Below are positions 25,304 to 34,400 of a stretch of 64,000 nt of DNA, one piece after another. Position numbers and translations under genes: made by a program. Origin of the DNA: Perlabentimonas sp041656735 (GTDB lineage Bacteria > Bacteroidota > Bacteroidia > Bacteroidales > Tenuifilaceae); contig JBBACY010000014.1 in NCBI GenBank assembly GCA_041656735.1, forward strand, positions 11,279 to 75,278. Reading direction: 5' to 3'. Each line of letters begins with the position of its first letter. The first letter of the stretch is position 1. Under the pieces are notes generated by a model. That model made no database searches. It saw only the letters and a program-made list of their open reading frames with translations, and was not told the origin of the DNA.

Positions 25304-26416
25304 TTAAATATTAATCCATCTACTCACCCTCTGCCAAAAAGCCCTATGAAAATCTTCTCCCTTCTGGTTAGGGTACAACTCAATATACGATTTGTGTTCG
25401 GCCTCAAGGGGGATTCTCTTTATCTTACTATCAGCATCGTAAATTGCTGGCACCTCGGGATGAAACTGCACACCCAAAACATGAAGATACTTGCTATGCC
25501 TTATTGCCTCAACAATTTTTCCGTCCATACTCCATGCAATGGGAACAATATTTTTACCCACCACATTTAATGCCTGATGGTGGCTACTCCACACGTATGG
25601 GAACTCCTCAACAAAATTATTAAGGGTATCGAGGAAAGATTTATCCTCAAATTTAATTTGATGAAAATGCCCCCAAGTCAGGTCGTTATCTATACCAAAA
25701 TTTGAGTGGTAGTTCCTGTGCTGAGCGTTTTGCTCCTGAGCCAAAACGTCCTCAACAGTTTGCAAACCGTAAAGTTCGGTTGGTATATCCTGATACATTG
25801 TTCCACCCGTTGCCACGTTCATACTTTGCATACCAAGGCATATCCCTATAATTGGGTAATCTGGTCGGCTATCAAGCAACGGTTTAGAGTCCTCATTTTG
25901 AGAGCCTCCGAGCAAGTGGTACAAAAACGACAACTCAACGTAATGCCTGTGGGCATCGGTAATTGAGGTTAAAAGGCTGGTTTGGTTGCCATAGGTTGTG
26001 GCAGGCATATCGGGGCCACCAAAAAAGATAATACCCTTTGAATTACTGAAAATTGCCCTAAATGCATTGCTACAATCGTTCTCAGTGTAGAGATTATCGG
26101 GGTTTAGTTCGCCCTTAATTTCCAGCAACTTAAATCGTTCATCACCCAACTCTTGCAAAAAACTTTTCGAAGAGCCATAGTTATAAGCCCCGTTAATGTG
26201 GTAAACGCCTAGCACGTTTAAACTATCGGACAAAGGGAAAACATTGTTTTTAGTTAGCTCAATAAAAGTTTTAATATTGCCCACCGTTGGGTGCATAAGC
26301 ACCACTGTTGGTTGAAAATCGGAAAGCTTATCGACACTGGTTAATACTTCAATCTCGTTATGGGTACACGACCATAGTGTAAGTATTAAAACAATTACGC
26401 CTAAGTATCTTTTCAT
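25304..26416 (-). CDS. Class I glutamine amidotransferase-like lipoprotein (peptidase C26)
   Basis: The 370-residue protein has the lipobox LTLWSC (cysteine 17). The domain has IIGICLGMQSMNVATGG with the nucleophile C193, and VLGVQFHPEVPAIYD with the histidine/glutamate of the triad. This matches gamma-glutamyl-gamma-aminobutyrate hydrolase/PuuD-type C26 peptidases, which hydrolyse gamma-glutamyl amides. Cell-envelope anchoring is unusual for a PuuD-like enzyme, so the substrate may be periplasmic. It is convergent with the sigma-factor operon. A TAATTTTG box (26447-26454, minus strand) could be its -7 promoter element. Confidence 0.82.
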   Translation of the reverse strand: MKRYLGVIVLILTLWSCTHNEIEVLTSVDKLSDFQPTVVLMHPTVGNIKTFIELTKNNVFPLSDSLNVLGVYHINGAYNYGSSKSFLQELGDERFKLLEIKGELNPDNLYTENDCSNAFRAIFSNSKGIIFFGGPDMPATTYGNQTSLLTSITDAHRHYVELSFLYHLLGGSQNEDSKPLLDSRPDYPIIGICLGMQSMNVATGGTMYQDIPTELYGLQTVEDVLAQEQNAQHRNYHSNFGIDNDLTWGHFHQIKFEDKSFLDTLNNFVEEFPYVWSSHHQALNVVGKNIVPIAWSMDGKIVEAIRHSKYLHVLGVQFHPEVPAIYDADSKIKRIPLEAEHKSYIELYPNQKGEDFHRAFWQRVSRWINI

Positions 26417-26584
26417 AGTAATAGGTATTTCTTAAAATTTATTTTTCAAAATTAATGCAAAAACTTAAAACGAAAGTGTAGAGGATTGAAAATATTCATC
26501 GTCCCTCGTTACGAAGCTACGAAAAAGCGACAAAGTTTCCTAATCCGCTATAAACCTGCATTTTATTAACTTCTTATTGAGCGT

Positions 26585-26716
26585 TGGCATATGGCTGGGG
26601 GTTGGTTAGTTGCCGATTTCGAAGCACTTTCCTATCAAGTTACAACTACTTTTGATACGAGCTGTGCCGCTCGAATACCCACTGCACCGGCAATTAACTA
26701 TACCGCGTGTTAGCCG
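26585..26716. repeat. 132-base palindrome-ended element, copy A
   Basis: The inner arms GTTAGTTGCCG (ending 26615) and CGGCAATTAAC (from 26688) are complementary but for one mismatch. They enclose exactly 72 bases that align without gaps to the 72-base core of copy B (34726-34857); about 45 positions agree, including GCACTTTyCTrTCAAGTTAC. The right end is GTTAGCC. The element lies 131 bases past the hsdS stop. The remaining bases of the 26417-26847 gap hold a CGCAGAGACGCAAAG stretch of degenerate heptamers and no gene I can support. Confidence 0.65.
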
Positions 26717-26847
26717 TTCGGTGTTTATTTTTCCTGTCATTTTTCTTTCAATTTGCTACTTCGTTTCGGTCTGCCGTGCGTTGGGACAGACACAGGCTGC
26801 CGACAAGCTTTTTTTTTGCTCTCCAAGTCGCAGAGACGCAAAGTTTT

Positions 26848-28209
26848 TTACCCTTTTTTATATTCAACACTCGGTTCGGCTGCCATGCTTAAACTTTCTT
26901 CCGCTTCTTTTACTGCGTTGCCGTGAGCCTGTCGAACGGTTACTTGCCCATTCATTAACATTGGCAACAACCAATCTCGAAGAGAGGATAGTTGTTGGTT
27001 TTCATTTTGATTAAGTGATATTTTTGAGTAAATAGTATCCAAATAAGAATTAATAAATTCCAAATTTTTGTCCTTTTTTGGCAAAGCAATATTTAATTCT
27101 AAAATATCATTTGGAGAAATTGACGGATAAGCAGAAACTGATAATGCTGCTATTTGATGTAATCTTACAGAGACCCAACTTGAAGTTAAATGTGTATATA
27201 TTAAATCATTGCTTATCCAATCCTTTTTACTGCTTAATTGGACAAAACCCGTTGATGCAATCATGTTTTTTTTGGGATGTTTAATTAACCCATAATGACA
27301 TAAATTGGGACGAACAGTTGAATATAAAATATCATTCATTTCAACAACACGTCGCGCCCTGCTTGGTATCTTGTCATTAGTTAAGTTTAGACTTTGAGTT
27401 TCTTCAATAATATTCTTTGTCAAACTGCTAGTGTCCAAATACTCTATTTTATGAAATGATTCATTTTTGCTAATTGAACTGTAATTATGTTTAAGTATTG
27501 AAGATAGGAAATACACCTCCCACCCCTCCGGAATTTCCCGTTTCAATTCTTTGTTGTACACCATTTTGCCGCCAGAAGATTTGTAAGGTTTGCCTTGCTC
27601 GTTGGGTTTATCCTGGGCGAAGTCGAAGGGAAAATCGAACTGCACAAACCAATAATCGTACAGCGTTTTTGCCATAGCTTCCAACTCACGGTTTATGCGG
27701 TTGTTGAGTTCTATTTTGGCGTCAAGGTCGGAAAGGACTTTGGCAATGGATTTTTGGGTGGGGAGGTCTGGAAGTTTAATTTTATATTTTTCTAGAGTGC
27801 TTTTTGATATCTCTTTAAAAGTAGTACCAGAACCAAGATTATTTAGTTCGTTTTTTTTGAGTTTCAAATAATAGTATAAAAACTCATTATGCAAAATATC
27901 AGTATTAACGACAATGTTTTTAAAACCTTGGTTTGTAACTAACTTTGTTGAAGCAATTGAAAGCAACCCTATTGGAGCCCTGCTTGAAAGCAAAACAGTT
28001 CCTTCCGGTAATAATTTTGTGTTTGATAATGCTTTTTGAGTAATCGTTCGTTCGCCTTTTAAAATATATTTTTGATTTTGGTCTGATAAATCCTTTGGGG
28101 TAATCCAAATAATATCCCCATTCCAATAATCTTCATTATTTGTTGATGGTGTTGAACCATTGAATATTGAAGCTATTTGACCAAGTTCCATTGAAATCCA
28201 ATTATTCAT
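26848..28209 (-). CDS. hsdS: Type I restriction-modification specificity subunit S
   Basis: The 453-residue protein has two target-recognition domains. TRD1 (about 1-145) begins ELGQIASIFNGSTPSTN and is followed by the conserved spacer LPTQKSIAKVLSDLDAKIEL. TRD2 starts near IPEGWEVYFLSSILKHNY and is followed by the second helical spacer ending LRDWLLPMLMNGQV. It would position HsdM and HsdR on a bipartite DNA site. Two REP-like insertions are visible in frame: FDFAQDKP in the linker before TRD2 and VRQAHG after the normal C-terminus, which is extended by about 25 residues. Its start overlaps the GIY-YIG stop by 8 bases. Confidence 0.93.
   Translation of the reverse strand: MNNWISMELGQIASIFNGSTPSTNNEDYWNGDIIWITPKDLSDQNQKYILKGERTITQKALSNTKLLPEGTVLLSSRAPIGLLSIASTKLVTNQGFKNIVVNTDILHNEFLYYYLKLKKNELNNLGSGTTFKEISKSTLEKYKIKLPDLPTQKSIAKVLSDLDAKIELNNRINRELEAMAKTLYDYWFVQFDFPFDFAQDKPNEQGKPYKSSGGKMVYNKELKREIPEGWEVYFLSSILKHNYSSISKNESFHKIEYLDTSSLTKNIIEETQSLNLTNDKIPSRARRVVEMNDILYSTVRPNLCHYGLIKHPKKNMIASTGFVQLSSKKDWISNDLIYTHLTSSWVSVRLHQIAALSVSAYPSISPNDILELNIALPKKDKNLEFINSYLDTIYSKISLNQNENQQLSSLRDWLLPMLMNGQVTVRQAHGNAVKEAEESLSMAAEPSVEYKKG
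26921..26940. repeat. REP-like hairpin in the hsdS 3' end
   Basis: On the minus strand a CCGT/ACGG stem encloses the 11-base loop TCGACAGGCTC. This loop differs at only two positions from the TCGAGAGCCTC loop of the hairpins in the GIY-YIG and hsdM genes. It encodes VRQAHG, beyond where HsdS proteins normally end (MNGQV). Confidence 0.5.
27605..27630. repeat. REP-like insertion in the hsdS linker
   Basis: On the minus strand the bases CCCTTCGACTTCGCCCAGGA encode the residues PFDFAQD between FDFP and NEQGKPYKSSGGKM. Without the insertion the linker would read as the usual HsdS sequence. Similar CTTCGACTTCGCTCAGGA elements are familiar dispersed repeats in Bacteroidota genomes; the match is from memory, not from a search. 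Confidence 0.45.
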
Positions 28210-28690
28210 ACCTCAACCCTTTCAAATTATTTTGAATTTCGGTTTTGTGGGTGTTGCCTTCGAGAGCCTCAGGCAACGGCGGAGCCTCAGGCAACGGCAG
28301 AGCCTCAGGCAACGGCAGACCCTCAGGCAACGGCAGACCCTCAGGCAACGGCAGACCGGTGGCTGAGGCTCTCGAAGCCACCTTTGCATCTCTCGAAGCC
28401 ACTTTTAAATCTCTGTATGCTATTGACAGGGGACTGAGGCTCTCGAAGTCCCCATTTATCAATGCTTCTTTCTTTTTTCTGCTCCAACCTTGTACTTGCT
28501 TTTCTCTGTAAAATGCTTCGTCAATTCGCTGATATTCCTCATAATATACTAATTTAACCGGAAGCCGTTTTTTTGTATGATTAGCTCCTTCACCGGCTTG
28601 ATGTTGTGCCAAACGAAGTTCTAAATCCTTTGTACTTCCGGTGTAATAACTCCCATCACAACATTCTAAAATATACATATATCCTTTCAT
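28202..28690 (-). CDS. GIY-YIG nuclease-domain protein inserted between hsdM and hsdS
   Basis: The 162-residue protein has a UvrC/UPF0213-type GIY-YIG domain (residues 3-80): YMYILECCDGSYYTGSTKDL, then HTKKRLPVKLVYYEEYQRID and EAFYREKQVQGWSRKKK. Residues about 95-145 are low-complexity and REP-encoded (repeats of LPLPEA/LPLPEG). The last residues TEIQNNLKGLRYE resemble the C-terminal tail of HsdM. The start overlaps the hsdM stop by 4 bases (ATGA) and the end overlaps the hsdS start by 8. It may be a homing-type passenger or an auxiliary nuclease; nothing shows that it takes part in restriction. Confidence 0.85.
   Translation of the reverse strand: MKGYMYILECCDGSYYTGSTKDLELRLAQHQAGEGANHTKKRLPVKLVYYEEYQRIDEAFYREKQVQGWSRKKKEALINGDFESLSPLSIAYRDLKVASRDAKVASRASATGLPLPEGLPLPEGLPLPEALPLPEAPPLPEALEGNTHKTEIQNNLKGLRYE
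28253..28382. repeat. REP hairpins with five 18-base tandem units in the GIY-YIG gene
   Basis: The block starts with stem GTTGCCT, loop TCGAGAGCCTC, stem AGGCAAC (28253-28277). Five 18-base units GAGCCTCAGGCAACGGCR follow. It ends with GGTGGCT/AGCCACC around the reverse complement of the same loop (28358-28382). The unit length is a multiple of three, so unit number can change without shifting the frame. The first hairpin is about 44 bases upstream of the hsdS start codon in the transcript. Confidence 0.85.
28429..28453. repeat. REP hairpin, third stem variant
   Basis: GGGGACT and AGTCCCC form a perfect 7-base stem around GAGGCTCTCGA, the reverse complement of the TCGAGAGCCTC loop. It is inside the GIY-YIG gene and encodes GDFESLSP. 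Confidence 0.75.
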
Positions 28691-30411
28691 TTTAAACTAT
28701 TCTTGATATCGGGAATGTTGCCTTCGAGAGCCTCAGGCAACGGCGGAGCCTCAGGCAACGGCAGACCGGTGGCTGAGGCTCTCGAAGCCACGAAGCCTAA
28801 TCCCTTTAAATTATCCTGAATTTCGGTTTCCAATGTTCTGCTTTCTGCAAAAAGGTTGTTTAGGTTTTTTTCAAAGCCTTTCATTTTGGTATTAAACTCT
28901 TCCGCTGTAATGTCCACATATTCAATTTTCACTTCAAAATATTGCCCTGCACTCAGCGAGTAGTTTTTTTGTTTTATTTCATCGTATTTCACCACTACCG
29001 AAAAATCTTCAAGTGCTTTCTTGTTGTTGAAAGTGTCTATAATTTGTTGTTCTTCTTGTGTGGTTAAAACGGTTTTTTGGCTTTTACCCTCTTTTACTGT
29101 TTCACCCAAATTAGAAGCATCAATCAGCACGACATCGCCTTTGTTTTTTTTATCCATAAACACTATGGAAACATTGGTACCTGTGGTGGCAAAAATATTG
29201 CTTGGCATACTTACCACGCCTGCCAGCATTTTGCTTTCAACCAACTTTTCACGGATTTTTTTATCAATGCCTGCTTGTGCGGTAATAAAACCTGTGGGAA
29301 CGACTACGGCTGCTTTGCCATTTTTGCTCAACGAAAAAATAATGTGCTGCAAAAACAGCGAATATATCGACATTTTATCTTTGGCTTGCTTGGGTATATT
29401 TGGTATTCCTGCAAAAAAACGTTCGTGGTATTCTTTGCAATCCAAATCGTTGCGGTAATCCGAAAAGTCAAGTTTAAAAGGTGGATTGGAAACTATAAAA
29501 TCGAATTTTTCCAACGCTCCGTTTTCGTTTTTATGGTAGGGATGCGAAATGGTATTACCCTGAATAATGTTTTGAATGGAATGCACCAGATTGTTCAAAA
29601 TCAGGTTCAAACGCAACAAACTTGATGATTTTTGGCTGATGTCCTGCGAGTAAATGGTGCATTTGTCTTCGCCAATGGCATGGGCAATGTTCATCAATAA
29701 CGTACCAGAACCAGCCGAAGGGTCATAAACGGTTACATCTTGCACCGGTTCGTTTACCAAAATGGCAGCCATAATTTTTGCCACCGCATGAGGTGTAAAA
29801 TATTCGGCGTACTTGCCACCGCTATTAGTGTTGTAGTCCTTTATCAGGTATTCAAAAATGGTGGCGTAAAAATCGAATTTCTGGTTAAAAATATGCTCAA
29901 AACTAACCCCAACCAATTTATTGATAATGGCTTTTGCAAAAGCATCACGCTTACTGCCATCGCTAATGTACTCGGTAAGGCGGTCGAACAAAACCACTTT
30001 TGCCCCGCCATCGGTTTTTACGGAGAAAATGTCGTTGTTGGTAATGGCAATGTCCATCAAGGTGTCGTCAAACAATTTGGCAAAATCGCTTTCGTTTTGT
30101 CTGCCAAAAAGTTCCGATATAAAATGCTGTGGTTTCAATTTGGCTGTGTCGGCTCCCAACTGCAAAAGCAACATTTCGTAATCGTCATCGGAATATTCAG
30201 CAATTACTTTTTCCCAGTTTTCAGCTTTCTTTAATTTGCTGTCGAGTTTCTTTACCTCAAATGCAAATTTGTCGTTCATAAATTTATACAGGAAAACCTG
30301 TGTAATTATTTTAAACTCGTTGCCATCGTTGCCCAAACCATAGTTTGCACTAATGCTTTTAAGGCTGTCGATAAGCGTTTTGGTTTTATCTTTAAAATCT
30401 ATATCTGTCAT
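28687..30411 (-). CDS. hsdM: Type I restriction-modification DNA methyltransferase subunit M
   Basis: The 574-residue N6-adenine methyltransferase has the HsdM N-terminal helical domain (about 8-160), motif I VYDPSAGSGTLLMNIA (D230 to T237 inside it) and motif IV IVSNPPFKLDF (N309-F312). ALEDFSVVVKYDEIKQKNYSLS precedes the usual C-terminal helix. It methylates the HsdS-defined site. The native tail ETEIQDNLKGLGF is followed by about 35 extra residues encoded by a REP block (VASRASATGLPLPE to LPEALEGN) and ending IPDIKNSLK. The gene begins 3 bases after rhuM. Confidence 0.95.
   Translation of the reverse strand: MTDIDFKDKTKTLIDSLKSISANYGLGNDGNEFKIITQVFLYKFMNDKFAFEVKKLDSKLKKAENWEKVIAEYSDDDYEMLLLQLGADTAKLKPQHFISELFGRQNESDFAKLFDDTLMDIAITNNDIFSVKTDGGAKVVLFDRLTEYISDGSKRDAFAKAIINKLVGVSFEHIFNQKFDFYATIFEYLIKDYNTNSGGKYAEYFTPHAVAKIMAAILVNEPVQDVTVYDPSAGSGTLLMNIAHAIGEDKCTIYSQDISQKSSSLLRLNLILNNLVHSIQNIIQGNTISHPYHKNENGALEKFDFIVSNPPFKLDFSDYRNDLDCKEYHERFFAGIPNIPKQAKDKMSIYSLFLQHIIFSLSKNGKAAVVVPTGFITAQAGIDKKIREKLVESKMLAGVVSMPSNIFATTGTNVSIVFMDKKNKGDVVLIDASNLGETVKEGKSQKTVLTTQEEQQIIDTFNNKKALEDFSVVVKYDEIKQKNYSLSAGQYFEVKIEYVDITAEEFNTKMKGFEKNLNNLFAESRTLETEIQDNLKGLGFVASRASATGLPLPEAPPLPEALEGNIPDIKNSLK
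28717..28792. repeat. REP block in the hsdM 3' end, two 18-base units
   Basis: This has the same architecture as 28253-28382 but with only two tandem units. GTTGCCT/AGGCAAC (28717-28741) encloses TCGAGAGCCTC, and GGTGGCT faces AGCCACG at 28768-28792. It lies 27 bases upstream of the GIY-YIG start codon. The two blocks are nearly identical apart from unit number, so one probably copied the other. Confidence 0.85.
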
Positions 30412-30414
30412 TTC

Positions 30415-31482
30415 TTATTTATTATCTCCTTTTTTAAGCATCTTTTTTATTTCCTTGTCAAAGTCCGAAATATAGTTTTTGTCTTGAATAACCCGAAATT
30501 TATCGTATTCACTTTCGGCTTTCAATTTAGCTTCCAGCATATTAATTTTGCCATTATCTTTAAGCAAGGGATAGTCGGCAAGCTCTAAAAACTGAACTAA
30601 AAACTCATCCCAATTCTTCATGTTCATTACGGTTCGGTTTCTTGCCCTGCTTTCTGCCAAATCGAGGTACGATGTAACAATTCTTTCGAGCATTTTGAGG
30701 TGCTCTTCATTTAAATAGTTTTTAGCAATAACCACATCGCTTTTCAAAACTTTCCCATCGGGAGCTTGTTTCCAGGTTTTTAGCCCCATATAAATTTTTG
30801 TTGCATCCGCTTCGGTATAAATAATCTCGGCGGCTGTTTTACCTGTTATTGCCCAATGTAATTTGTTTTGAACCGTTGCAAAAAAAAGTTTTGTAATATC
30901 GGCTTTACTATCGTAATCGGCAGATAGGGCGTAGATGTCGGTAATTTTTTGATATAGCCGTCTTTCGCTTAAACGAATTTCACGAATGCGTTCAAGCATC
31001 TCGTCAAAGTAATCGATGCCGAAATGTTTTATTTGCTTTAAACGTTCATCGTCCATCGCAAAACCTTTGATAATGTATTCGTGTAGAATTTCGGTAGCCC
31101 ATTTTCTGAACTCAATGGCACGATGCGAATTTACGCGATAACCCACTGCGGTAATCGCACGCAAATTATAATATTTTACCTGTTTTATTTGGGTTTTCCC
31201 TTCAATAGCACCGTGTTGAGTGGTGTGTCGGAAATCCCGACATACCCTGTTTTCGTCTAACTCTCCATCAGCAAAAATCTTTTTTAGATGCTCGCTAATT
31301 GTTGAACGACCTTTTTCAAATAGTTCGGCAATGAGTTGTTGGGTGAGCCAAAGCGTTTCATCCTGAAAATAAACATCAATATTTACTTTCCCATCTTTTG
31401 TCTGAAATATGACAAAATTCTGATGGAGTTGTAAATCATCTTTTTTATCGTTGTTTTTAGATAGCTCTTCCATAAAATTCAT
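30415..31482 (-). CDS. RhuM-family (virulence RhuM) protein
   Basis: The 355-residue protein shows the family features: KVNIDVYFQDETLWLTQQLI, AELFEKGRSTISEHLKKIF (HTH-like), YYNLRAITAVGYRVNSHRAI, FRKWATEILHEYIIKGFAMD and the C-terminal GKVLKSDVVIAKNYLNEEHL. RhuM genes are named from Salmonella pathogenicity island 3 and are often found inside type I restriction operons; the molecular role is not settled. The start overlaps the hsdR stop by 26 bases and its stop is 3 bases from hsdM. Methionine 4 (31473) is an alternative start. Confidence 0.9.
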   Translation of the reverse strand: MNFMEELSKNNDKKDDLQLHQNFVIFQTKDGKVNIDVYFQDETLWLTQQLIAELFEKGRSTISEHLKKIFADGELDENRVCRDFRHTTQHGAIEGKTQIKQVKYYNLRAITAVGYRVNSHRAIEFRKWATEILHEYIIKGFAMDDERLKQIKHFGIDYFDEMLERIREIRLSERRLYQKITDIYALSADYDSKADITKLFFATVQNKLHWAITGKTAAEIIYTEADATKIYMGLKTWKQAPDGKVLKSDVVIAKNYLNEEHLKMLERIVTSYLDLAESRARNRTVMNMKNWDEFLVQFLELADYPLLKDNGKINMLEAKLKAESEYDKFRVIQDKNYISDFDKEIKKMLKKGDNK

Positions 31483-34400
31483 TCAAATATTCGTTTACCA
31501 CCAAGTTGTTAATGTACTTCGATGATTCAGCGTTCAAATTTATATTGTTTTTGTTTTTGAATTGATCAATAACCAATCGCATCATTTGGGTTGTGAAATA
31601 GCTTTCATTATCTAACAACCTTGTGTTTTGTAGCACTTGCAAATCTGCATCTTGCTTTACACTTTTTAATGCTTCAAAAATCTGACTTTCTTTTTGTGAT
31701 AATGTGCCTTTCTCAACCAAGCGTTTGTGGATTCGGGCATATTTTGGGTCGCTGTCGTATTTGTCTTTCAATAAATTGTTTTGGCGGTTGAGTTCTTTTA
31801 TTTTCTCATAAATTTTCGTCAATGCACCAATGTTTTGCCTCATTTCGTCTTGTGTAATTTCGTCAAGATTTTTCTTGTTGAATAAGCGTTTCAATTCTTC
31901 GTACAACGAAACAAATTCAGGGTCTTTTTTATCAAAATTACTTGCCAAAGTTTCACGAGTTTTCCGCAAAGTATCTTTTAGCTCATCGGCTAAAATCAGT
32001 TCTTCTTCCGAAATTTTGGTAAAGTGAAACAGCACATCTTCCAAAGCAACATTCAGTAAATTGGTATTGTCGATGTTGTTTTTTAATGCCTCCTGCGTAT
32101 TGAGTAGATTTAAATGATTTTCGGTTTCACGGTAAAGTTGTGCCAACTTTTTGAAGTCAATTTTTTCGAGCAAATCAAAATGACCGAATAAACGGATTAG
32201 ATTGTATAAACTCTTGGCATTGCCCAAAGCCTTTTTAATGAGCAATACTTTTTCACGGTCTTGAATTTGGGTTATTTGTTGCGAAAACACCTCGGCATTG
32301 GTGGTATCGAAATAAAATAAAATGTCCTTTATTTCCGCAATTTCTTTTTCAATTTCTTCTTTTGATTTAAATAAGTCGGAGTAAAACTCCATTTCATCGC
32401 CCAATTCAGCTTGCAATTCATCAAAATATGCTTTATTGGTTGCGTCAAATTCTGCTCTAATATCAGCAAAATCAACTACATAGCCATATTTGAAATTTTT
32501 ATATGTTCGATTAACCCGTGTAAGTGTTTGCAAAAGGTTGTGCCGTTTAATAACCCGCCCAATGTATAATTTCTTTAACCGTTTGGCATCAAAGCCTGTT
32601 AAAAGCATGTTGTAAACAAACAAAAAATCAATTTCTCCCTCTTTAAAATCTTCAACTAAATTTTTCCGTTCTTGCGGAGAACCAATATCATGCAGAATTA
32701 AAGCAGCGGTTTTAACTCTATAACTATGTTTAAGTTTAGACTTATAGTATGCTTTAGGTTCTGCGGCTTGCAGCAATTCTTCTTCTTGTTCCGATTTTAA
32801 AGCGTATTTTTCATTAAAAATACGGTGCATTTCTTTTGCCTGGTCAGAACTGTCGCAAACCACCATTCCGCCAATGGAACTATCGGAAAAAGTCAAACGG
32901 CTTTTTTCAAAATCGTCCACGATGTAGTCGAGCATTGGCTCAACAAAGTTGGTGTGAGCAAAGACTTTTCTCCTTTCAATGTCGCCTTTTAGAATCTTGA
33001 TTTTATCCAAGGCATCTTTCAGCACAATTTTATAATCACTTTCAATTTCTTCTCTGATTAACCGAAGTGTATAACCATCGGCAATTGAAGCATTGTAGTA
33101 ATATTTGTGAATGTAATTCCCAAATAAATCTTTCGAATAATAATCCTTTGTAATGAGTGGCGTACCTGTTAAACCGATTTTTATTGAGTTGGTGTCGGAT
33201 TGCGTAAGGTTTGCCAAAAAACTACCTTGTGGATTGTAACTTCGGTGTACTTCATCTAAAAAGTAAATTCGCTGAATACTAATATCGTAGTCTTGCTTTT
33301 GGGTTACATTAGCTTCTTCGCTGAACTTTTGAATGTTCACCACCGTAATTTCAGGCTTACCCGAATTGTTGTGAATGGCTGTTGTGGTTTTAATTGACTT
33401 TACAAAGTCTGCTCTTGAATCAACAATATGAACAATCAAGTCACGAGCTGTAAATTCTCGTTTTGCCTGAATAAGCAAGTCTAAACGGTCAACAATAAAA
33501 TAGAATTTAGGTATTACTTTTTTCTTTTGGAAATAATCAGTTAGGTAGCGAACATTGTAAAATGCCAAAGCAGTTTTTCCGCTTCCTTGTGTATGCCAGA
33601 TAATTCCCTTCTTTATTCCGCTTTCTAATTTGTTTTCAATGGCTTTTGTGGCAAAAATTTGAGGGTAACGCATAATGTGTTTTTCAATTCTCTTTTTTTC
33701 ATCCACATACGCAATAGCATATTTTAAAATAAACGAAAGCCTGTCTTTTGAAAACAATGATGTTAAAACTCGATTTGTTGGCGTGTTTGGGTTTTTATTT
33801 GTCAGAAATTCTGGCGAGTTTTTTATAACTGCCAGATTGTTGTCTTTCAAAATATAGTTTTCTAAACTATCATCTTCAGCTTCTAACAACTTTTCCAAGT
33901 CCAATTTTTCTTCTTCTCTGAAATAGTTGAATATCGGTTTTGTGTATGAAGGCGAAGCATAAAAAGCACCTTGTAAAGGTTCAATATCTCCGTTGTCGTA
34001 CTCCATGTTATTGGAGAAAACCATCAATTGCGAAATGTTTACAAACTTTCTGAATTTCTTGTTTTGGAATCGGTTGTTTATTCTTTCTCGTTCTGCAATT
34101 ATTCCGTCTCGGTTGTTTGGTTTTTTAACTTCAATAAATGCCAACGGCATTCCATTGATTAAAAGAATTATATCGGGTCTGAATTCTTCGTCTCCGTTTT
34201 TATAAGTCAATTCGGTTACAACATTAAAAGTGTTGTTTTCAAAATTCTCAAAGTCAATCAGTTTTACTCCTGATTCACTGGTCAGTTTCTCAAAATAGGC
34301 TTTGCCTAAATCTTCATTGCTCAGTAAAAGAGAAATATCAACCAACAATCGTTCTGCTTGGTCTTGGTCAAAGTCAGGGTTGATTTTTACAATAGATTCT

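Noticed and set aside
26610..27014. Plus-strand 134-codon open frame antisense to the hsdS end
   Set aside because: It covers repeat element A and antisense hsdS; no protein-like features.
28260..28360. Possible CRISPR array (regular short repeats)
   Set aside because: The 18-base units are directly adjacent without spacers and are in frame in a gene; they are tandem REP-derived repeats.
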